NCBI RefSeq assembly: GCF_900109195.1
Contig: NZ_FNZG01000003.1
Span: 372,001-436,000 of the forward strand
Length of the DNA: 64,000 nucleotides
Direction: 5' to 3'
From: Pseudooceanicola nitratireducens
GTDB taxonomy: Bacteria > Pseudomonadota > Alphaproteobacteria > Rhodobacterales > Rhodobacteraceae
The translations under genes and the position numbers were made by a program. Below, one piece after another: positions 37,081-47,398 of the stretch. The notes under the pieces are model-generated. The model had not been told where the DNA came from and made no database searches. It saw only the letters and a list, made by a program, of their open reading frames with translations. Position 1 is the stretch's first letter, and every line of letters starts with the position of its first letter.

Positions 37081-37109
37081 GATCAGACCTGGTACCGGAT
37101 CTGACGGAG

Positions 37110-38909
37110 TTAATTGTCCATCTTCAGGGCCGAGATAAAGGCCTCTTGCGGGATGTCGACCTTGCCGAACTGGCGCATCTTCTTCTTGCCCGCCTTCTGC
37201 TTGTCCAGAAGCTTCCGCTTCCGGGTGGCGTCGCCGCCATAGCACTTGGCGGTCACGTCCTTGCGCAGCGCGGCCAGGGTTTCCCGCGCGATCACCTTGC
37301 CGCCGATGGCCGCCTGGATCGGGATCTTGAACATGTGGCGCGGGATCAGATCCTTCAGCTTCTCGCACATGGCCCGGCCGCGCATCTCGGCGCGGTCGCG
37401 GTGCACCATGATCGACAGCGCATCCACCGGTTCGTCGTTCACCAGAATCGACATCTTCACCAGATTGTCCTGGCGATAGCCCATCATCTGATAATCGAAA
37501 GAGGCATAGCCCTTGGTCACCGATTTCAGACGGTCATAGAAGTCAAAGACCACCTCGTTCAGGGGCAGGTCATAGACCACCATGGCCCGCGCGCCGGCAT
37601 AGGTCAGGTCTTCCTGGATGCCGCGGCGATCCTGGCACAGCTTCAGCACGTCGCCCAGGTATTCGTCGGGCACCATGATGGTGGCCTTGATCCGGGGTTC
37701 CTCCAGGTGGTCCACATGGGTCAGGTCGGGCATATCGGCGGGGTTGTGCAGTTCAACCATGGTGCCGTCGCGCATGTAGACATGATAGATCACCGACGGG
37801 GCCGTGGTAATCAGCTCGATGTCGTACTCACGCTCGATCCGGTCGCGGATCACCTCAAGGTGCAACAGCCCAAGGAAACCGCAGCGGAAGCCGAAGCCAA
37901 GCGCGGCCGAGGTCTCCATCTCGTAGCTGAACGAGGCATCGTTCAGCGCCAGTTTCTCGATCGCGTCGCGCAGGTCTTCGAATTCGGCCGAATCCACTGG
38001 GAAAAGGCCACAGAACACCACCGGGACCGAGGGTTTGAAGCCCGGCAAGGGCGTCTCGCAGCCCTTCTTCTCGGTCGTGATCGTATCGCCGACCTTGGTG
38101 TCGCGGACCTGTTTGATCTGCGCGGTCAGGAACCCGATCTCGCCCGGTCCCAATTCGTCCACGGTCTGCATCGCGGGGCGGAAGACACCGATCCGGTCCA
38201 CCGGATAGCGCGCGCCGGTCTGCATCATCTTGATCTGGTCGCCCTTCTTCAGGACGCCATCCATGATCCGCACCAGAACGACAACGCCCAGATAGGCGTC
38301 ATACCAGCTGTCCACCAGCATCGCCTTCAGCGGCGCGTTGCGGTCCCCCTTGGGCGCGGGCAGCCGGGCGACGATGGCCTCTAGCGTGTCCTCGATCCCC
38401 AGGCCCGACTTGGCGGACACAAGCAGCGCATCCGAGGCATCGATGCCGATCACATCCTCGATCTGCTCCTTCACCCGTTCGGGTTCCGACGCGGGCAGGT
38501 CGATCTTGTTCAGCACCGGCACGATGTCATGATCCGCGTCGATCGCCTGATAGACGTTGGCCAGCGTCTGCGCCTCGACCCCTTGGGTGCTGTCCACCAC
38601 CAGCAGCGATCCTTCGACCGCGCGCATGGACCGCGACACCTCATAGGCGAAATCGACGTGGCCGGGGGTGTCGATCAGGTTCAGCACGTAGACCTCGCCA
38701 TCCTTGGCGCGGTATTCGATGCGGACCGTGTTCGCCTTGATGGTGATGCCGCGTTCCCGTTCGATATCCATCGCATCGAGAAGCTGTGCCTTCATCTCGC
38801 GTTCGGACACGGTGTTGGTCGATTGAATCAGACGGTCGGCCAGGGTGGATTTCCCGTGGTCGATATGGGCAACGATCGAGAAGTTGCGGATATGATCTAG
38901 GTCGGTCAT
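37110..38909 (-). CDS. lepA: Elongation factor 4 (LepA)
   Basis: A 599-residue translational GTPase that back-translocates or rescues stalled ribosomes. The G domain carries [15 protein letters not shown] (residues 13-27), DTPGHVD and NKID; then the EF-G-like domains and the LepA-specific C-terminal domain ([20 protein letters not shown]) follow. Length is exact for the family with the start at 38909 ([11 protein letters not shown]). Two further in-frame ATGs upstream (38954 and 39110) have no better ribosome site. Single gene. Confidence 0.96.
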   Translation of the reverse strand: MTDLDHIRNFSIVAHIDHGKSTLADRLIQSTNTVSEREMKAQLLDAMDIERERGITIKANTVRIEYRAKDGEVYVLNLIDTPGHVDFAYEVSRSMRAVEGSLLVVDSTQGVEAQTLANVYQAIDADHDIVPVLNKIDLPASEPERVKEQIEDVIGIDASDALLVSAKSGLGIEDTLEAIVARLPAPKGDRNAPLKAMLVDSWYDAYLGVVVLVRIMDGVLKKGDQIKMMQTGARYPVDRIGVFRPAMQTVDELGPGEIGFLTAQIKQVRDTKVGDTITTEKKGCETPLPGFKPSVPVVFCGLFPVDSAEFEDLRDAIEKLALNDASFSYEMETSAALGFGFRCGFLGLLHLEVIRDRIEREYDIELITTAPSVIYHVYMRDGTMVELHNPADMPDLTHVDHLEEPRIKATIMVPDEYLGDVLKLCQDRRGIQEDLTYAGARAMVVYDLPLNEVVFDFYDRLKSVTKGYASFDYQMMGYRQDNLVKMSILVNDEPVDALSIMVHRDRAEMRGRAMCEKLKDLIPRHMFKIPIQAAIGGKVIARETLAALRKDVTAKCYGGDATRKRKLLDKQKAGKKKMRQFGKVDIPQEAFISALKMDN

Positions 38910-39100
38910 GGGCCGGTCAGATAGCAGAGGATTGAAAGGCGTGGAAGATGGCATGAACACGCGCAGCCCCCTGCTCTGACGATTTCGTGAAGGGTCGGCG
39001 GAATTCGCCGCACTACCATTCCGCAACGTCACAGAATTTACGCCCTGCCCGAGGATCGACAGCCCGATCCGCCGGCAGCCACAAGGGGGGAGACCTGCCC

Positions 39101-39901
39101 ATGCTTTCACGACGTTCCATCCTTCTGACCGGGGCCGCGGCCACCGGCAGCCTGCTGATCCGGCCCTATGCCGCCATGGCCGAAAGCCACGCCGCCAAGA
39201 CCATGGCCGGCGAAATGACCGGCGATGTCTACAAATCCCGCAGCGGTGAGGTGGTGATCCACCCCGTCGCCCATGCCTCTTTCGTGATGGAGACGCCCGC
39301 AGGCACCTTCTATGTCGATCCCGTAGGTGGCGCGGACGCCTATGACGGCATGCCGATGCCCGATTTCATCCTGATCACCCATCACCACGGCGACCACTAC
39401 GACCCCGACACGCTGTCCGGTCTGTGGCACGACAACCTGGCCATGATCACCAACCCCGAGGTCTTCGAGAAACTGCCCGAAGAGATGAAGGCCAAGACCC
39501 GGTCCCTGTCGAACGGCGACCAGGGCGAGGCCCGCGGCCTGCCGATTCAGGCGATCCCGGCCTACAACACGACCCAGGACCGTCTGAACTATCACCCGCA
39601 GGGCCGCGACAACGGCTATGTCCTGTCGGTGGACGGCCTGCGGATCTACATCGCCGGCGATACCGAAGACATCCCCGAGATGCGCGCCCTGACCGACATT
39701 GACATCGCCTTCGTGCCCTTCAACCTGCCCTACACCATGACCGAGGATCAGGCCGCCAGCGCCGTTGCCGAATTCGGCCCCAAGGTGGTCTATCCCTACC
39801 ACTACCGCGACAGCGACCCCGAGCTGTTCGCCAAACTTCTGGCCGAGGCGAACGACACCCCGCAGGTCGTCATGGGCCCCTGGTACGGCAGCACCACGTG
39901 A
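39101..39901 (+). CDS. Tat-exported MBL-fold metallo-hydrolase
   Basis: A 266-residue protein. The N-terminus [19 protein letters not shown] is a Tat signal (twin Arg at 4-5) with likely cleavage near AMAES. The metallo-beta-lactamase motif THHHGDHYD gives the first metal ligands; GDTEDIPEM and the late YPYHYRDSD carry others. It belongs to the UlaG-like branch ([22 protein letters not shown]), whose members hydrolyse lactones or phosphodiesters. Probably acts in the periplasm with a folded metal centre. Substrate unknown. A strong terminator follows. Confidence 0.88.
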   Translation: MLSRRSILLTGAAATGSLLIRPYAAMAESHAAKTMAGEMTGDVYKSRSGEVVIHPVAHASFVMETPAGTFYVDPVGGADAYDGMPMPDFILITHHHGDHYDPDTLSGLWHDNLAMITNPEVFEKLPEEMKAKTRSLSNGDQGEARGLPIQAIPAYNTTQDRLNYHPQGRDNGYVLSVDGLRIYIAGDTEDIPEMRALTDIDIAFVPFNLPYTMTEDQAASAVAEFGPKVVYPYHYRDSDPELFAKLLAEANDTPQVVMGPWYGSTT

Positions 39902-39926
39902 CGTCCTTCCCTTCACCGCAAACCAG

Positions 39927-39956
39927 AAGCGCCGGGCCAGTCCCCGGCGCTTTTTT
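39927..39956 (+). terminator. Rho-independent terminator of the MBL hydrolase gene
   Basis: AAGCGCCGGG-CCAGTC-CCCGGCGCTT, 10 perfect pairs, followed by TTTT, 26 bases after the stop. Confidence 0.93.
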
Positions 39957-40189
39957 CATGCCTTCGCCTGTCCGCCCCCCCTGCCCCCGCAGGTCTGCCC
40001 GGAGGATAGGCAAACCCTTGCGCATCGCCGCCACACCCCCCTGTGGAAAAGTTGAAAAACGCCGAAAAATGCGCCATGGTCCGGCCAGCCGGATCAGGAT
40101 CAATCGCGCCTGACCCGGCGGACCGTAGTGAACCGAACCAACGGCCCGGAGCAGCAAAGCACTCTCCGGCACGGGACAAAGGCAGTAGA

Positions 40190-40492
40190 ATGCGCATTAT
40201 CCTGACGGCGGCCGGTGCCGCCCTTATCCTATCCTCGATCCCGGCCCAGGCAGGCCCGATCACCCGCGCCTGCATGGCGTCGGACAGCAAGAACCGCAAC
40301 AGCGCGGTCTGCGGCTGCATCCAGCAGGCCGCCAACCTGACGCTGGACCAGTCGGACCAGAAGCTGGCCGCCCAGATCTTCCGCAAGCCGCAGATGGCAC
40401 AGGACATCCGCATGTCCTCGAACGCGCGGCACGAACAATTCTGGCTGCGTTACAAGGCCTTCGGGGCCGTGGCCTCGGAAACCTGTTCCTGA
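40190..40492 (+). CDS. Small exported protein with three cysteines
   Basis: A 100-residue protein with signal peptide MRIILTAAGAALILSSIPAQA (cleavage before GPIT). The mature part has CMASDSKNRNSAVCGCIQ, where the first Cys and the pair C-x-C are 14-16 residues apart, and a last Cys at position 99, so two disulfides are likely. The rest is helical and polar. Small proteins of this type are common in Rhodobacteraceae without a named role. Single gene, convergent with the LMW phosphatase gene. Confidence 0.75.
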   Translation: MRIILTAAGAALILSSIPAQAGPITRACMASDSKNRNSAVCGCIQQAANLTLDQSDQKLAAQIFRKPQMAQDIRMSSNARHEQFWLRYKAFGAVASETCS

Positions 40493-40576
40493 TCTGATCC
40501 GTCTTTGACACGGCCCTGCCCGGTAGCGCCTCCGCGCACCGGGTTTTCGGCGTTTTCGCTATATCAGCTGAATATG

Positions 40577-41038
40577 TCAGCTTGCCAGGTCGTCCAGCAG
40601 CCCCAGCGCGCAGGCCTCGATCAGCTGCAGTGCCCCGTCGAAATCGCGGGTGTAATAGGGATCCGGCACCTTGTCGGCCCCCATTTCGGGCGCGTATTCG
40701 GTGAACAGCCGCGCGGGCACCTTTGCCCCCTTAGGCCGCTGCGCCTCAACATCCGCCAGGTTCTGCGCGTCCATGCAAAGGATCAGGTCGAACCGCGCGA
40801 AATCCGCACTGGAAAACTGCCGCGCCCGCAGGTCCGCAAGGTCATACCCCCGGTCGCGCGCCGCCTGTTCCATAAGGCCATAGGGGGCCTCTCCGACGTG
40901 CCAGCCGCCGGTGCCGCAGCTGTCCAGATCAAGCGCCATTCCCCGGTTCAGCGCCATCTGGCGCACCACCCCTTCGGCGGCCGGGGACCTGCAGATATTT
41001 CCAAGGCAGACAAAGAGGATGCGGGCGTCATGTGTCAT
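40577..41038 (-). CDS. Low molecular weight protein tyrosine phosphatase
   Basis: A 153-residue phosphatase with the P-loop VCLGNICRSP (nucleophile Cys11, Arg17) and the general-acid loop DPYYTRDF in the C-terminal third. It dephosphorylates phosphotyrosine on cytoplasmic targets; in exopolysaccharide systems such enzymes oppose a tyrosine kinase, but no such genes are near. Divergent from the sirtuin gene across 62 bases. Confidence 0.95.
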   Translation of the reverse strand: MTHDARILFVCLGNICRSPAAEGVVRQMALNRGMALDLDSCGTGGWHVGEAPYGLMEQAARDRGYDLADLRARQFSSADFARFDLILCMDAQNLADVEAQRPKGAKVPARLFTEYAPEMGADKVPDPYYTRDFDGALQLIEACALGLLDDLAS

Positions 41039-41100
41039 GCGCTAGGCTTAGCCCAGCCAGACCGCAGATCGCAATCCCGAGAGGCCCGAGAGGTTCACCC

Positions 41101-41793
41101 ATGGAAAACATCGTCATTCTGACCGGCGCGGGCATTTCCGCCGAAAGCGGCATGGGTACCTTCCGCGGCGCGGGCGGCCTGTGGGAAAACCGGCGGGTCG
41201 AGGATGTCGCCACGCCAGAAGGATTCGCCCGTGATCCGGCCCTGGTCCACGCCTTCTACAACGCCCGCCGCCAGCGGGCCGCCCAGGTCGCCCCCAATGC
41301 CGCACATATGGCCATCGCCCGGCTGCAGCGCGACTATCCTGGCACAGTCACCCTGATCACCCAGAATGTTGATGCCTTGCATGAAAAGGGCGGATCGGGG
41401 GACGTGATTCACATGCATGGCGAACTGGCGGGCGCGCTTTGCGCCGCCTGCGACCACCGCTGGACCGCCCCAGACGAGATGCAGCCGGGCCATCCCTGCC
41501 CCGCCTGCGCCGCCCCCGCCGCGCGCCCCGATGTGGTCTGGTTCGGCGAAATGCCCTATCACATGGAGAGGATCCTGGACGCCCTGTCGCAGGCCACGCT
41601 TTTTGCCGCGATCGGCACCAGCGGACAGGTCTACCCCGCCGCCGGATTCGTGCAGGAGGCCTATACCGCCGGGGCCCATACGGTCGAAATCAACCTGGAG
41701 CCCTCGGCTGTGGTCTCGGACTTCGCCGAGACCCGCTTCGGCCCCGCCACCCAGACAGTCCCCGCCTGGGTGGAGGAACTGCTGACCCGCTAG
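41101..41793 (+). CDS. cobB: NAD-dependent protein deacylase (sirtuin, CobB type)
   Basis: A 230-residue sirtuin. GAGISAESGMGTFR (residues 9-22), TQNVDALHEKGG, and the catalytic His in HMHGEL are intact; the zinc cysteines are CAACDHRW and CPAC. It removes acetyl or longer acyl groups from lysines using NAD. The start at 41101 gives the compact class III form. In enterobacteria CobB reactivates acetylated acyl-CoA synthetases such as PrpE, and a prpE gene is in this window, but no direct link is shown. Confidence 0.94.
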   Translation: MENIVILTGAGISAESGMGTFRGAGGLWENRRVEDVATPEGFARDPALVHAFYNARRQRAAQVAPNAAHMAIARLQRDYPGTVTLITQNVDALHEKGGSGDVIHMHGELAGALCAACDHRWTAPDEMQPGHPCPACAAPAARPDVVWFGEMPYHMERILDALSQATLFAAIGTSGQVYPAAGFVQEAYTAGAHTVEINLEPSAVVSDFAETRFGPATQTVPAWVEELLTR

Positions 41794-41845
41794 CCTTTTC
41801 GGACCAGTCTGCGCGGGCCAGTCGTTCCGGGTCAGTCTGCGCGGA

Positions 41846-42361
41846 TCATTCGGTGTGGGTCATCTTGCCGTGGTCCATGCTGCCATGGTCCATCTTGCCG
41901 TGATCCATCCCATGATCCATAGCGTCCTGACGCTCCAGATCGACGGTCACGTCCACGGTGATTTCGCCTGCCTTTTCAAAGACAAGCACCAGCGGGAAAG
42001 TCATGCCCTGCTCAAACGGGCCAGTCAGCCCCATGAACATCACGTGATCCCCGCCGCGCTTCAACATATGCACGCTACCCGCCGCGACCGGAAACCCGTC
42101 CTCGACCTCGCGCATCTTCATGACGCCGTCGCCCGCGTCGATATGGGTGTGCAGCTCGACCCGCTTGGCCACATCGGCCCGGGCCGCGATCAGGCGGTCA
42201 TCCTCGGGGCCGGAGTTGGCGATATGCAGGAAGGCCGCCCCCGCCATGGCCATCGGGCCAGAGGATCGTGCATAGGCGTCATGCACCTCGATCTCGGCCA
42301 GGGCGGCGGTGGTGAAGGCAAGGGTGGAAAGCCCGGCAAGGGCGATGGAACGCATCAACAT
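41846..42361 (-). CDS. Periplasmic copper chaperone PCu(A)C with Met/His tail
   Basis: A 171-residue exported protein. Signal peptide of about 22 residues (LAFTTAALA), then the PCu(A)C fold with the copper ligands in ELHTH, GVMKM and DHVMFM. After the domain comes a run of four MDHG-like repeats (DAMDHGMDHGKMDHG and on to KMTHTE), a second Met/His copper site seen in longer members of the family. It delivers Cu(I) to cytochrome oxidase. The gene is 36 bases after a DUF2946-like gene and forms a two-gene copper operon. Confidence 0.93.
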   Translation of the reverse strand: MLMRSIALAGLSTLAFTTAALAEIEVHDAYARSSGPMAMAGAAFLHIANSGPEDDRLIAARADVAKRVELHTHIDAGDGVMKMREVEDGFPVAAGSVHMLKRGGDHVMFMGLTGPFEQGMTFPLVLVFEKAGEITVDVTVDLERQDAMDHGMDHGKMDHGSMDHGKMTHTE

Positions 42362-42397
42362 GGCGTTGTCCTTTGATCTGAAGTGGAAAAACCGGTT

Positions 42398-42757
42398 TCA
42401 GATCCGCACCGGCGGCCCCCGCGCCACACGCTCGACCAGCGCCTGCCGCGCCGCGCCCACGACCGGTGCCACATATCCCTGCGGCACCACCGTCAACGCC
42501 ACCGGCCCCGCCGTCACATCCGGCAGATCCAGCGCAAGAATCAGCGACAGCGCAAACTCCGGGCAATAGACCGGATCGCCCAGGGGCTGCCCCTCGGCAT
42601 CCACATAGACCATCACCGGCCCGCTGCCCGTGCACAGCTCCATCCGGCCCGCCGGGCCCGGTGCCCCATGCGCCACGGCCGCCGCCTGCCCGGTCAGGAC
42701 AACCAGAAGGCTCAGCACAAGCGACAGGACATGGCGATGCAGCAAGGTCATACCCAT
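42398..42757 (-). CDS. DUF2946-like exported protein of the copper operon
   Basis: A 119-residue protein with an N-terminal hydrophobic segment (residues 8-30, VLSLVLSLLVVLTGQAAAVA), then MELCTGSGPVMVYVDAEGQP and a second Cys in YCPEFALSL. Two cysteines about 25 residues apart, and the place directly upstream of a PCu(A)C gene, fit the DUF2946 group that accompanies copper proteins. Family assignment is from the ELCTG pattern and context only. It is the first gene of the pair. Confidence 0.6.
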   Translation of the reverse strand: MGMTLLHRHVLSLVLSLLVVLTGQAAAVAHGAPGPAGRMELCTGSGPVMVYVDAEGQPLGDPVYCPEFALSLILALDLPDVTAGPVALTVVPQGYVAPVVGAARQALVERVARGPPVRI

Positions 42758-42801
42758 CCGCTATCCCGCCCCGCCGGCAATGTCACGGCGACAAAAAGAA
42801 A

Positions 42802-42832
42802 CAGCCCCGCATCCCATAGGGGTGCGAGGCTG
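42802..42832 (-). terminator. Rho-independent terminator of rpmB
   Basis: A 14-base-pair stem with one mismatch and one wobble (CAGCCCCGCATCCC against GGGGTGCGAGGCTG, loop ATA). The adjoining A5 and A2 runs become T-rich on the minus strand, about 25 bases after the rpmB stop. Confidence 0.8.
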
Positions 42833-42855
42833 CCTCAAAGCATAGGATCGTCAGA

Positions 42856-43143
42856 TCAGGCGGTTGCCTGGCTCTTTTCGATTTCTTTCTTGACCTTCAG
42901 CGCGTTGGCCGACAGCTCGCTGTCTTTTGCCTTGGCCAGGAACTTGTCCAGGCCACCGCGGTGGTCCACGGTGCGCAGGGCGGCTGCGGAAATGCGCAGC
43001 TTGATGTTGCGGCCCAGTGCTTCGGAACGCAGGGACACGTCGTTCAGGTTCGGAAGAAACCGACGACGGGTCTTGTTGTTTGCATGGCTGACGTTGTTGC
43101 CAGTCATGGGGCCTTTGCCGGTCAGTTCGCAGCGGCGCGACAT
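42856..43143 (-). CDS. rpmB: 50S ribosomal protein L28
   Basis: A 95-residue basic ribosomal protein. The typical opening [20 protein letters not shown] and the [12 protein letters not shown] block are present, and length fits alphaproteobacterial L28. GAGGAGTGACCC precedes the ATG. Only one Cys is present, so it is the zinc-independent form. Single gene with its own terminator. Confidence 0.97.
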   Translation of the reverse strand: MSRRCELTGKGPMTGNNVSHANNKTRRRFLPNLNDVSLRSEALGRNIKLRISAAALRTVDHRGGLDKFLAKAKDSELSANALKVKKEIEKSQATA

Positions 43144-43444
43144 GGGGTCACTCCTCGTGTCTCTGTCGGGCGAACGGTCGCGCCCATCTTCGGTAAAACA
43201 AACGGGCACCGCCAAAGGCCGTGCCCCGAATTCAGTTCGCGCCTGATACGCCCCTTCCCCCCCCTCGTCAAGCCCCGTCCCTCGGATTCTCCACTCCCTT
43301 TCCCCCAAGATGTGGATCCCCCTGCCAAAGCCTGTGCCTCCACCAAGGCTTCCCCTCGCCCGCAGGCACCAGAACGCCCCTGGCACGCCCTGCCCGCTGA
43401 CCTTCACCTGCATCCTTCCAGGACCAACCCAGCCCCTTCAGGCA

Positions 43445-43487
43445 TTAACCTTAACCCTCGTTAACCCTAACCCCCATTGACCTTAAC
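43445..43487. repeat. TTAACC-word tract
   Basis: TTAACC, TTAACCC, TTAACCC, TAACCC, TTGACC and TTAACG follow one another within 43 bases, in an otherwise C-rich spacer. The same word family occurs at 6201 and 24904. Confidence 0.55.
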
Positions 43488-43534
43488 GCGCGCGCCCCCT
43501 CCCGAGGTCCGCGCCCCCCAGATCCCAATCACCT

Positions 43535-43558
43535 GCTCAAAATACTCCCGCCGGAGGC
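43535..43558 (-). repeat. Recurring TATTT 3'-flank element, copy f
   Basis: CTCAAAATACTCCCGCCGGA with GGC after it, 28 bases past the meaB stop and in meaB orientation. Confidence 0.6.
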
Positions 43559-43585
43559 AACCCCGGCCAGCCGCCCGCACACCCC

Positions 43586-44563
43586 TCAGGACTTCAGCGC
43601 CGCCAGCATCTCCTCGGCCGCCGCCGTGGCGGTCATCTCGCCCGCCGCCACCGCGTCGCCCAATTCCGCCATGCGCGCCCGCGCCCCTGATTCCATCAGC
43701 CGCGCCAACAACCCATTGCGCACGTCCTCGCCGAACCAATACCGCGCCTGGTCGGCCCGCCGGGCATCGAAGAACCCGTTCTCGCGCCGCCAGTCCGACA
43801 GCGCCTGCATCTCGTCCCAGGCCCCCTCAAGCCCGGTTTCCTCCACCGCCGAGACGGTCATCGCCTTGGGAAAGCCCTCCGGATCCTGCGGCCGCTTGCG
43901 CAGCAGCCGCAGCGCGCCGGCATAATCCGCGCAGGTCCGTGTAGCGGTGGACTTCAGCTCTCCGTCCGCCTTGTTCACCAGGATCATGTCGGCCATCTCC
44001 ATGATGCCGCGCTTGACCCCCTGAAGCTCATCGCCCCCCGCCGGGGCCAGCAGCAACAGGAACAGATCGGTCATTTCCGACACCATCGTCTCGGACTGGC
44101 CGACGCCCACGGTTTCCACCAGCACCACGTCGAACCCTGCCGCCTCGCACAGCGCCACCGCTTCCCGCGACCGTCGGGCAACCCCGCCCAGCTGGCTCTG
44201 CGACGGCGAGGGCCGGATAAAGGCCAGCGGTTCGCGCGACAGCCGCTCCATCCGGGTCTTGTCGCCCAGGATCGATCCCCCCGACCGGGCCGAGGACGGA
44301 TCCACCGCCAGAACCGCCACCCGCAGCCCGCGCGCCGTCAGCATCATGCCGAAGGCCTCGATAAAGGTGGATTTCCCCACCCCCGGCGTGCCCGACAGCC
44401 CGATGCGCAGCGCCCGGCGGTCCCCTTTGCGCGCCAGCGTCTCAAGCAGCGCCACGGCATCCGCCCGATGATCAGCCCGGCCGCTTTCCACCAGCGTGAT
44501 GGCCCGGGCCAGGCTTCTGCGGTCCCCTGCGGCGATCTTTTCGGCCAGCGCGTCTATATCCAT
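43586..44563 (-). CDS. meaB: Methylmalonyl-CoA mutase-associated GTPase MeaB
   Basis: A 325-residue SIMIBI-class GTPase that guards cobalamin-dependent mutases. G1 is [10 protein letters not shown] (about residues 56-65), then [18 protein letters not shown] (switch region), [10 protein letters not shown] (G3) and NKADGE (G4). I start at 44563 (MDIDALAEK), where GGACGGGACGAC precedes. The mutase gene itself is not in the window, but the epimerase mce is 11 kb away, so the methylmalonyl-CoA genes are dispersed. Divergent from hrpB. Confidence 0.93.
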   Translation of the reverse strand: MDIDALAEKIAAGDRRSLARAITLVESGRADHRADAVALLETLARKGDRRALRIGLSGTPGVGKSTFIEAFGMMLTARGLRVAVLAVDPSSARSGGSILGDKTRMERLSREPLAFIRPSPSQSQLGGVARRSREAVALCEAAGFDVVLVETVGVGQSETMVSEMTDLFLLLLAPAGGDELQGVKRGIMEMADMILVNKADGELKSTATRTCADYAGALRLLRKRPQDPEGFPKAMTVSAVEETGLEGAWDEMQALSDWRRENGFFDARRADQARYWFGEDVRNGLLARLMESGARARMAELGDAVAAGEMTATAAAEEMLAALKS

Positions 44564-44784
44564 GTCGTCCCGTCCTTGCCCTGTCGGCCCCGATCCGCGC
44601 GGGCCCTGCGCGGTTATGCAACGCCACCCGCGGCGCAGCAACCCGCGCGCCCTTTCCCGGTCCCGTCCCGGGCGTCTCCTCAAAGCGCCCGTCCCGGGCA
44701 TCTTCCTGCTGCGCCCGTTCCGGGCGACGCCCCACAAGCCCGCCCCATCTGGCCTTGCGCCCGCCGATCGCCCATAACGCCCGC

Positions 44785-47235
44785 ATGACACGCGACGCCC
44801 TGCCCATCGACGACATCCTGCCCGACCTGATCACCGCCCTGCGCGCCAAGGGGCGGGCCGTGCTGCAGGCCCCGCCGGGCGCGGGCAAGACCACCCGCGT
44901 GCCGCTGGCCATGCTCGACGCAAGCCTCACCGCGCAGAAGATCGTCATGCTCGAACCCCGGCGCCTGGCCGCCCGTGCCGCCGCCGACCGCATGGCGGCG
45001 ACCCTGGGCGAAGAGACCGGCCAGACCGTCGGCTACCGGGTGCGCGGCGATGCCCAGACCTCGAAATCCACGAGGATCGAGGTCGTGACCGAAGGCATCC
45101 TGACCCGCATGATCCAGTCCGACCCCGAGCTTTCGGGCATCGGCGCCGTGATCTTTGACGAATTCCACGAACGGTCCCTAAATGCCGACCTTGGCCTGGC
45201 GCTCTGCCTGGAAATCGCCGGGGCCCTGCGCGACGACCTGATCCTGCTGGCCATGTCCGCGACGCTCGATGCCGCACCGGTGGCCGAGCTGATGCAAGCC
45301 CCGATCCTGACCTCGGAAGGGCGCGCCTTCCCCGTCGACATCCGCCACCTCGACCGCCCCCTGCCGCGGGAAACACGCATCGACCAGGCCGCGGCCGAGG
45401 CCGTGCTGCGCGCCCTGCCGGAAACCTCCGGCGGGTTGCTGGTCTTCCTTCCCGGCGAAGGAGAGATCCGCCGCACCGAGGCCCGGTTGCGCGACCGCCT
45501 GCCCGCCGAAGTGGCGCTGCATACGCTCTTCGGCGCGATGCCCCTGGCCGCGCAACGCGCCGCGATCCGGCCCGCACAAAAGGGGCGCAAGATCGTGCTG
45601 GCCACTTCGATCGCGGAAACCTCTCTGACCATCGAAGACATCCGTGTGGTGATCGACGCAGGCCTCGCCCGGCGTGCCCGCTTCGATCCCGGCTCGGGCA
45701 TGTCGCGGCTGGTCACCGAACGTGCGTCCCGGGCCGAGGCGACACAGCGCGCCGGCCGCGCAGGCCGAGTGGCCGATGGCACCTGCTATCGCCTCTGGAC
45801 CAGGGGCGAGGAAGGCGCGCTGCCCCCTTTCGCCCCGCCGGAAATCGAAACTGCCGATCTTGCCCCCCTGGCCCTGGACCTCGCGCAATGGGGGGCCGCG
45901 CCCGATGCGGTGCCCCTGCTGACCCCGCCCAATGCCGGCACCTATGCCGAGGGCCTGGCCCTGCTGACCGATCTTGGCGCGTTGAAATCCGGCCAGATCA
46001 CCGACCATGGCCGCGCGCTGGCGGCGCTTCCAACCCATCCGCGCTTGGCCAACATGCTGGTCCGGGCCGGGAAACCCGCCGCCACGCTGGCCGCGCTGCT
46101 GGCCGAACGCGATCCCCTGCCGCGTGGGGCCCCCACGGACCTCTCTCTGCGGATCGAGGCCATCGCCGACCCCAAGGTCTTCGCCGCCCGCCGCCCCTGG
46201 GCCCCGGACCGCGGCGGGATCGCGCGCATCCGCGAAGACGCCCGACGCCTTTCCCGCCTGGCTCCCGACCTGAAGACCCAGGCACCCATGCCGCTTGCCG
46301 AAATGGCCGCCCTTGCCTATCCCGACCGCATCGGCCAGCGCCGTAAGGGTGACACACCGCGTTATGTCCTGTCGGGCGGCAAGGGGGCCGTGCTGCCCGA
46401 GGGCGACACGCTTGCCGCCGCGCCCTTCCTCGTGGCCACAGACCTGGACGGCAACCCGCGCGAAGCCAAGATCCGCCAGGCCGTTCAGATCACCGCGGCC
46501 GAGATCCGCGCAGCCTTTCCCGACCGCATCCAATGGGTCGACAGCTGCAGCTGGTCGAAACAGGACCGCCGCGTCCAGGCCCGCCAGCAAGAGCGTCTGG
46601 GCCACGCCGTACTGGACGACCGGATCTGGAAGGACGCCCCGAAAGAGGCCATCGCCCGCGCCATGCTGGACGGGGTGCGCGACCTCGGGCTGACGATTTC
46701 CGACAAGGCGCGCCTGTTCCTCGCCCGCGCGCGCCTGGCCGCAGACAGCATGAACCTGCCGGACCATTCCGATCAGGGCCTTCTGGACACGGCCGAAGAC
46801 TGGCTGCTGCCCTATCTTTCGGGGATCCGCGATGCCGCAAGCTGGCGGCGCTTTGACATCCTGCCTGCGCTCAAGGCCCGGCTAGACTGGGACCAGGCAC
46901 AGGCGCTTGACCGGATCGCGCCGCCGGGCTTCACCACGCCTCTGGGCCGCACCATCGCCATCGACTACGCCTCTGACCCGCCCGAGGTCTCGCTTCGCCT
47001 GCAGGAGCTCTTCGGCCAGACCTCGCACCCTTCGGTCGGCGGCACGCCTTTGAAACTCACCTTGCTTTCCCCGGCCGGCCGGCCGATCCAGACCACATCC
47101 GACCTGCCCGGCTTCTGGTCCGGCAGCTACGCCGACGTGCGCAAGGACATGCGCGCGCGCTATCCCAAACACCCCTGGCCCGAGGACCCGACCCAGGCCG
47201 ACCCCACCCTGCGCGCCAAACCCCGCAAGGCCTGA
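44785..47235 (+). CDS. hrpB: ATP-dependent helicase HrpB
   Basis: An 816-residue DExH-box helicase. Walker [17 protein letters not shown] at about residues 30-45, DExH motif [12 protein letters not shown] in AMSATLDA, and the motif VI block [10 protein letters not shown] are intact. The C-terminal half carries the HrpB-specific helical domain and its conserved end ([20 protein letters not shown]). It acts on RNA or DNA; its physiological role is unclear. The start at 44785 is the second ATG in the frame and gives the standard length. Monocistronic and convergent with argF. Confidence 0.93.
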   Translation: MTRDALPIDDILPDLITALRAKGRAVLQAPPGAGKTTRVPLAMLDASLTAQKIVMLEPRRLAARAAADRMAATLGEETGQTVGYRVRGDAQTSKSTRIEVVTEGILTRMIQSDPELSGIGAVIFDEFHERSLNADLGLALCLEIAGALRDDLILLAMSATLDAAPVAELMQAPILTSEGRAFPVDIRHLDRPLPRETRIDQAAAEAVLRALPETSGGLLVFLPGEGEIRRTEARLRDRLPAEVALHTLFGAMPLAAQRAAIRPAQKGRKIVLATSIAETSLTIEDIRVVIDAGLARRARFDPGSGMSRLVTERASRAEATQRAGRAGRVADGTCYRLWTRGEEGALPPFAPPEIETADLAPLALDLAQWGAAPDAVPLLTPPNAGTYAEGLALLTDLGALKSGQITDHGRALAALPTHPRLANMLVRAGKPAATLAALLAERDPLPRGAPTDLSLRIEAIADPKVFAARRPWAPDRGGIARIREDARRLSRLAPDLKTQAPMPLAEMAALAYPDRIGQRRKGDTPRYVLSGGKGAVLPEGDTLAAAPFLVATDLDGNPREAKIRQAVQITAAEIRAAFPDRIQWVDSCSWSKQDRRVQARQQERLGHAVLDDRIWKDAPKEAIARAMLDGVRDLGLTISDKARLFLARARLAADSMNLPDHSDQGLLDTAEDWLLPYLSGIRDAASWRRFDILPALKARLDWDQAQALDRIAPPGFTTPLGRTIAIDYASDPPEVSLRLQELFGQTSHPSVGGTPLKLTLLSPAGRPIQTTSDLPGFWSGSYADVRKDMRARYPKHPWPEDPTQADPTLRAKPRKA

Positions 47236-47273
47236 GCACCGCCATCGTTGAAAATTCACGCCTTTGGCGTGAA

Positions 47274-47306
47274 GCCTCCGGCGGGGACATTTATAGCAAG
47301 AGGATG
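47274..47306 (+). repeat. Recurring TATTT 3'-flank element, copy g1
   Basis: GCCTCCGGCGGGGACATTTA followed by TAGCAAGAGGATG, 39 bases past hrpB. Faces copy g2; their GCAAGAGGATG ends can pair into one hairpin. Confidence 0.6.
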
Positions 47307-47324
47307 TCAGGGGCGCGCCCACCC

Positions 47325-47350
47325 CATCCTCTTGCCAGAAATATCCCGGG
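47325..47350 (-). repeat. Recurring TATTT 3'-flank element, copy g2
   Basis: CATCCTCTTGCCAGAAATAT followed by CCCGGG, on the argF side in argF orientation; inverse partner of g1. Confidence 0.6.
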
Positions 47351-47373
47351 AGGGTGATGCGGCTTGCCGCCGA

Positions 47374-47392
47374 GGGAGGGCAGCGCCCTCCC
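47374..47392 (-). terminator. Hairpin just after argF
   Basis: GGGAGGGC-AGC-GCCCTCCC is a perfect 8-base-pair stem ending 7 bases past the argF stop. Together with the TATTT copy at 47325-47350 it forms a composite like those at 1-52 and 49951-50020. Confidence 0.6.
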
Positions 47393-47398
47393 TTATCT

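Larger units (their letters stand above)
43144..43585. other. Gene-free region with a TTAACC tract
   Basis: In 442 bases no gene is found. It contains the rpmB promoter side, a C/T-rich middle, a tract of TTAACC-like words (43445-43487) and, 28 bases from the meaB stop, a copy of the recurring TATTT element (43535-43558). Confidence 0.55.
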
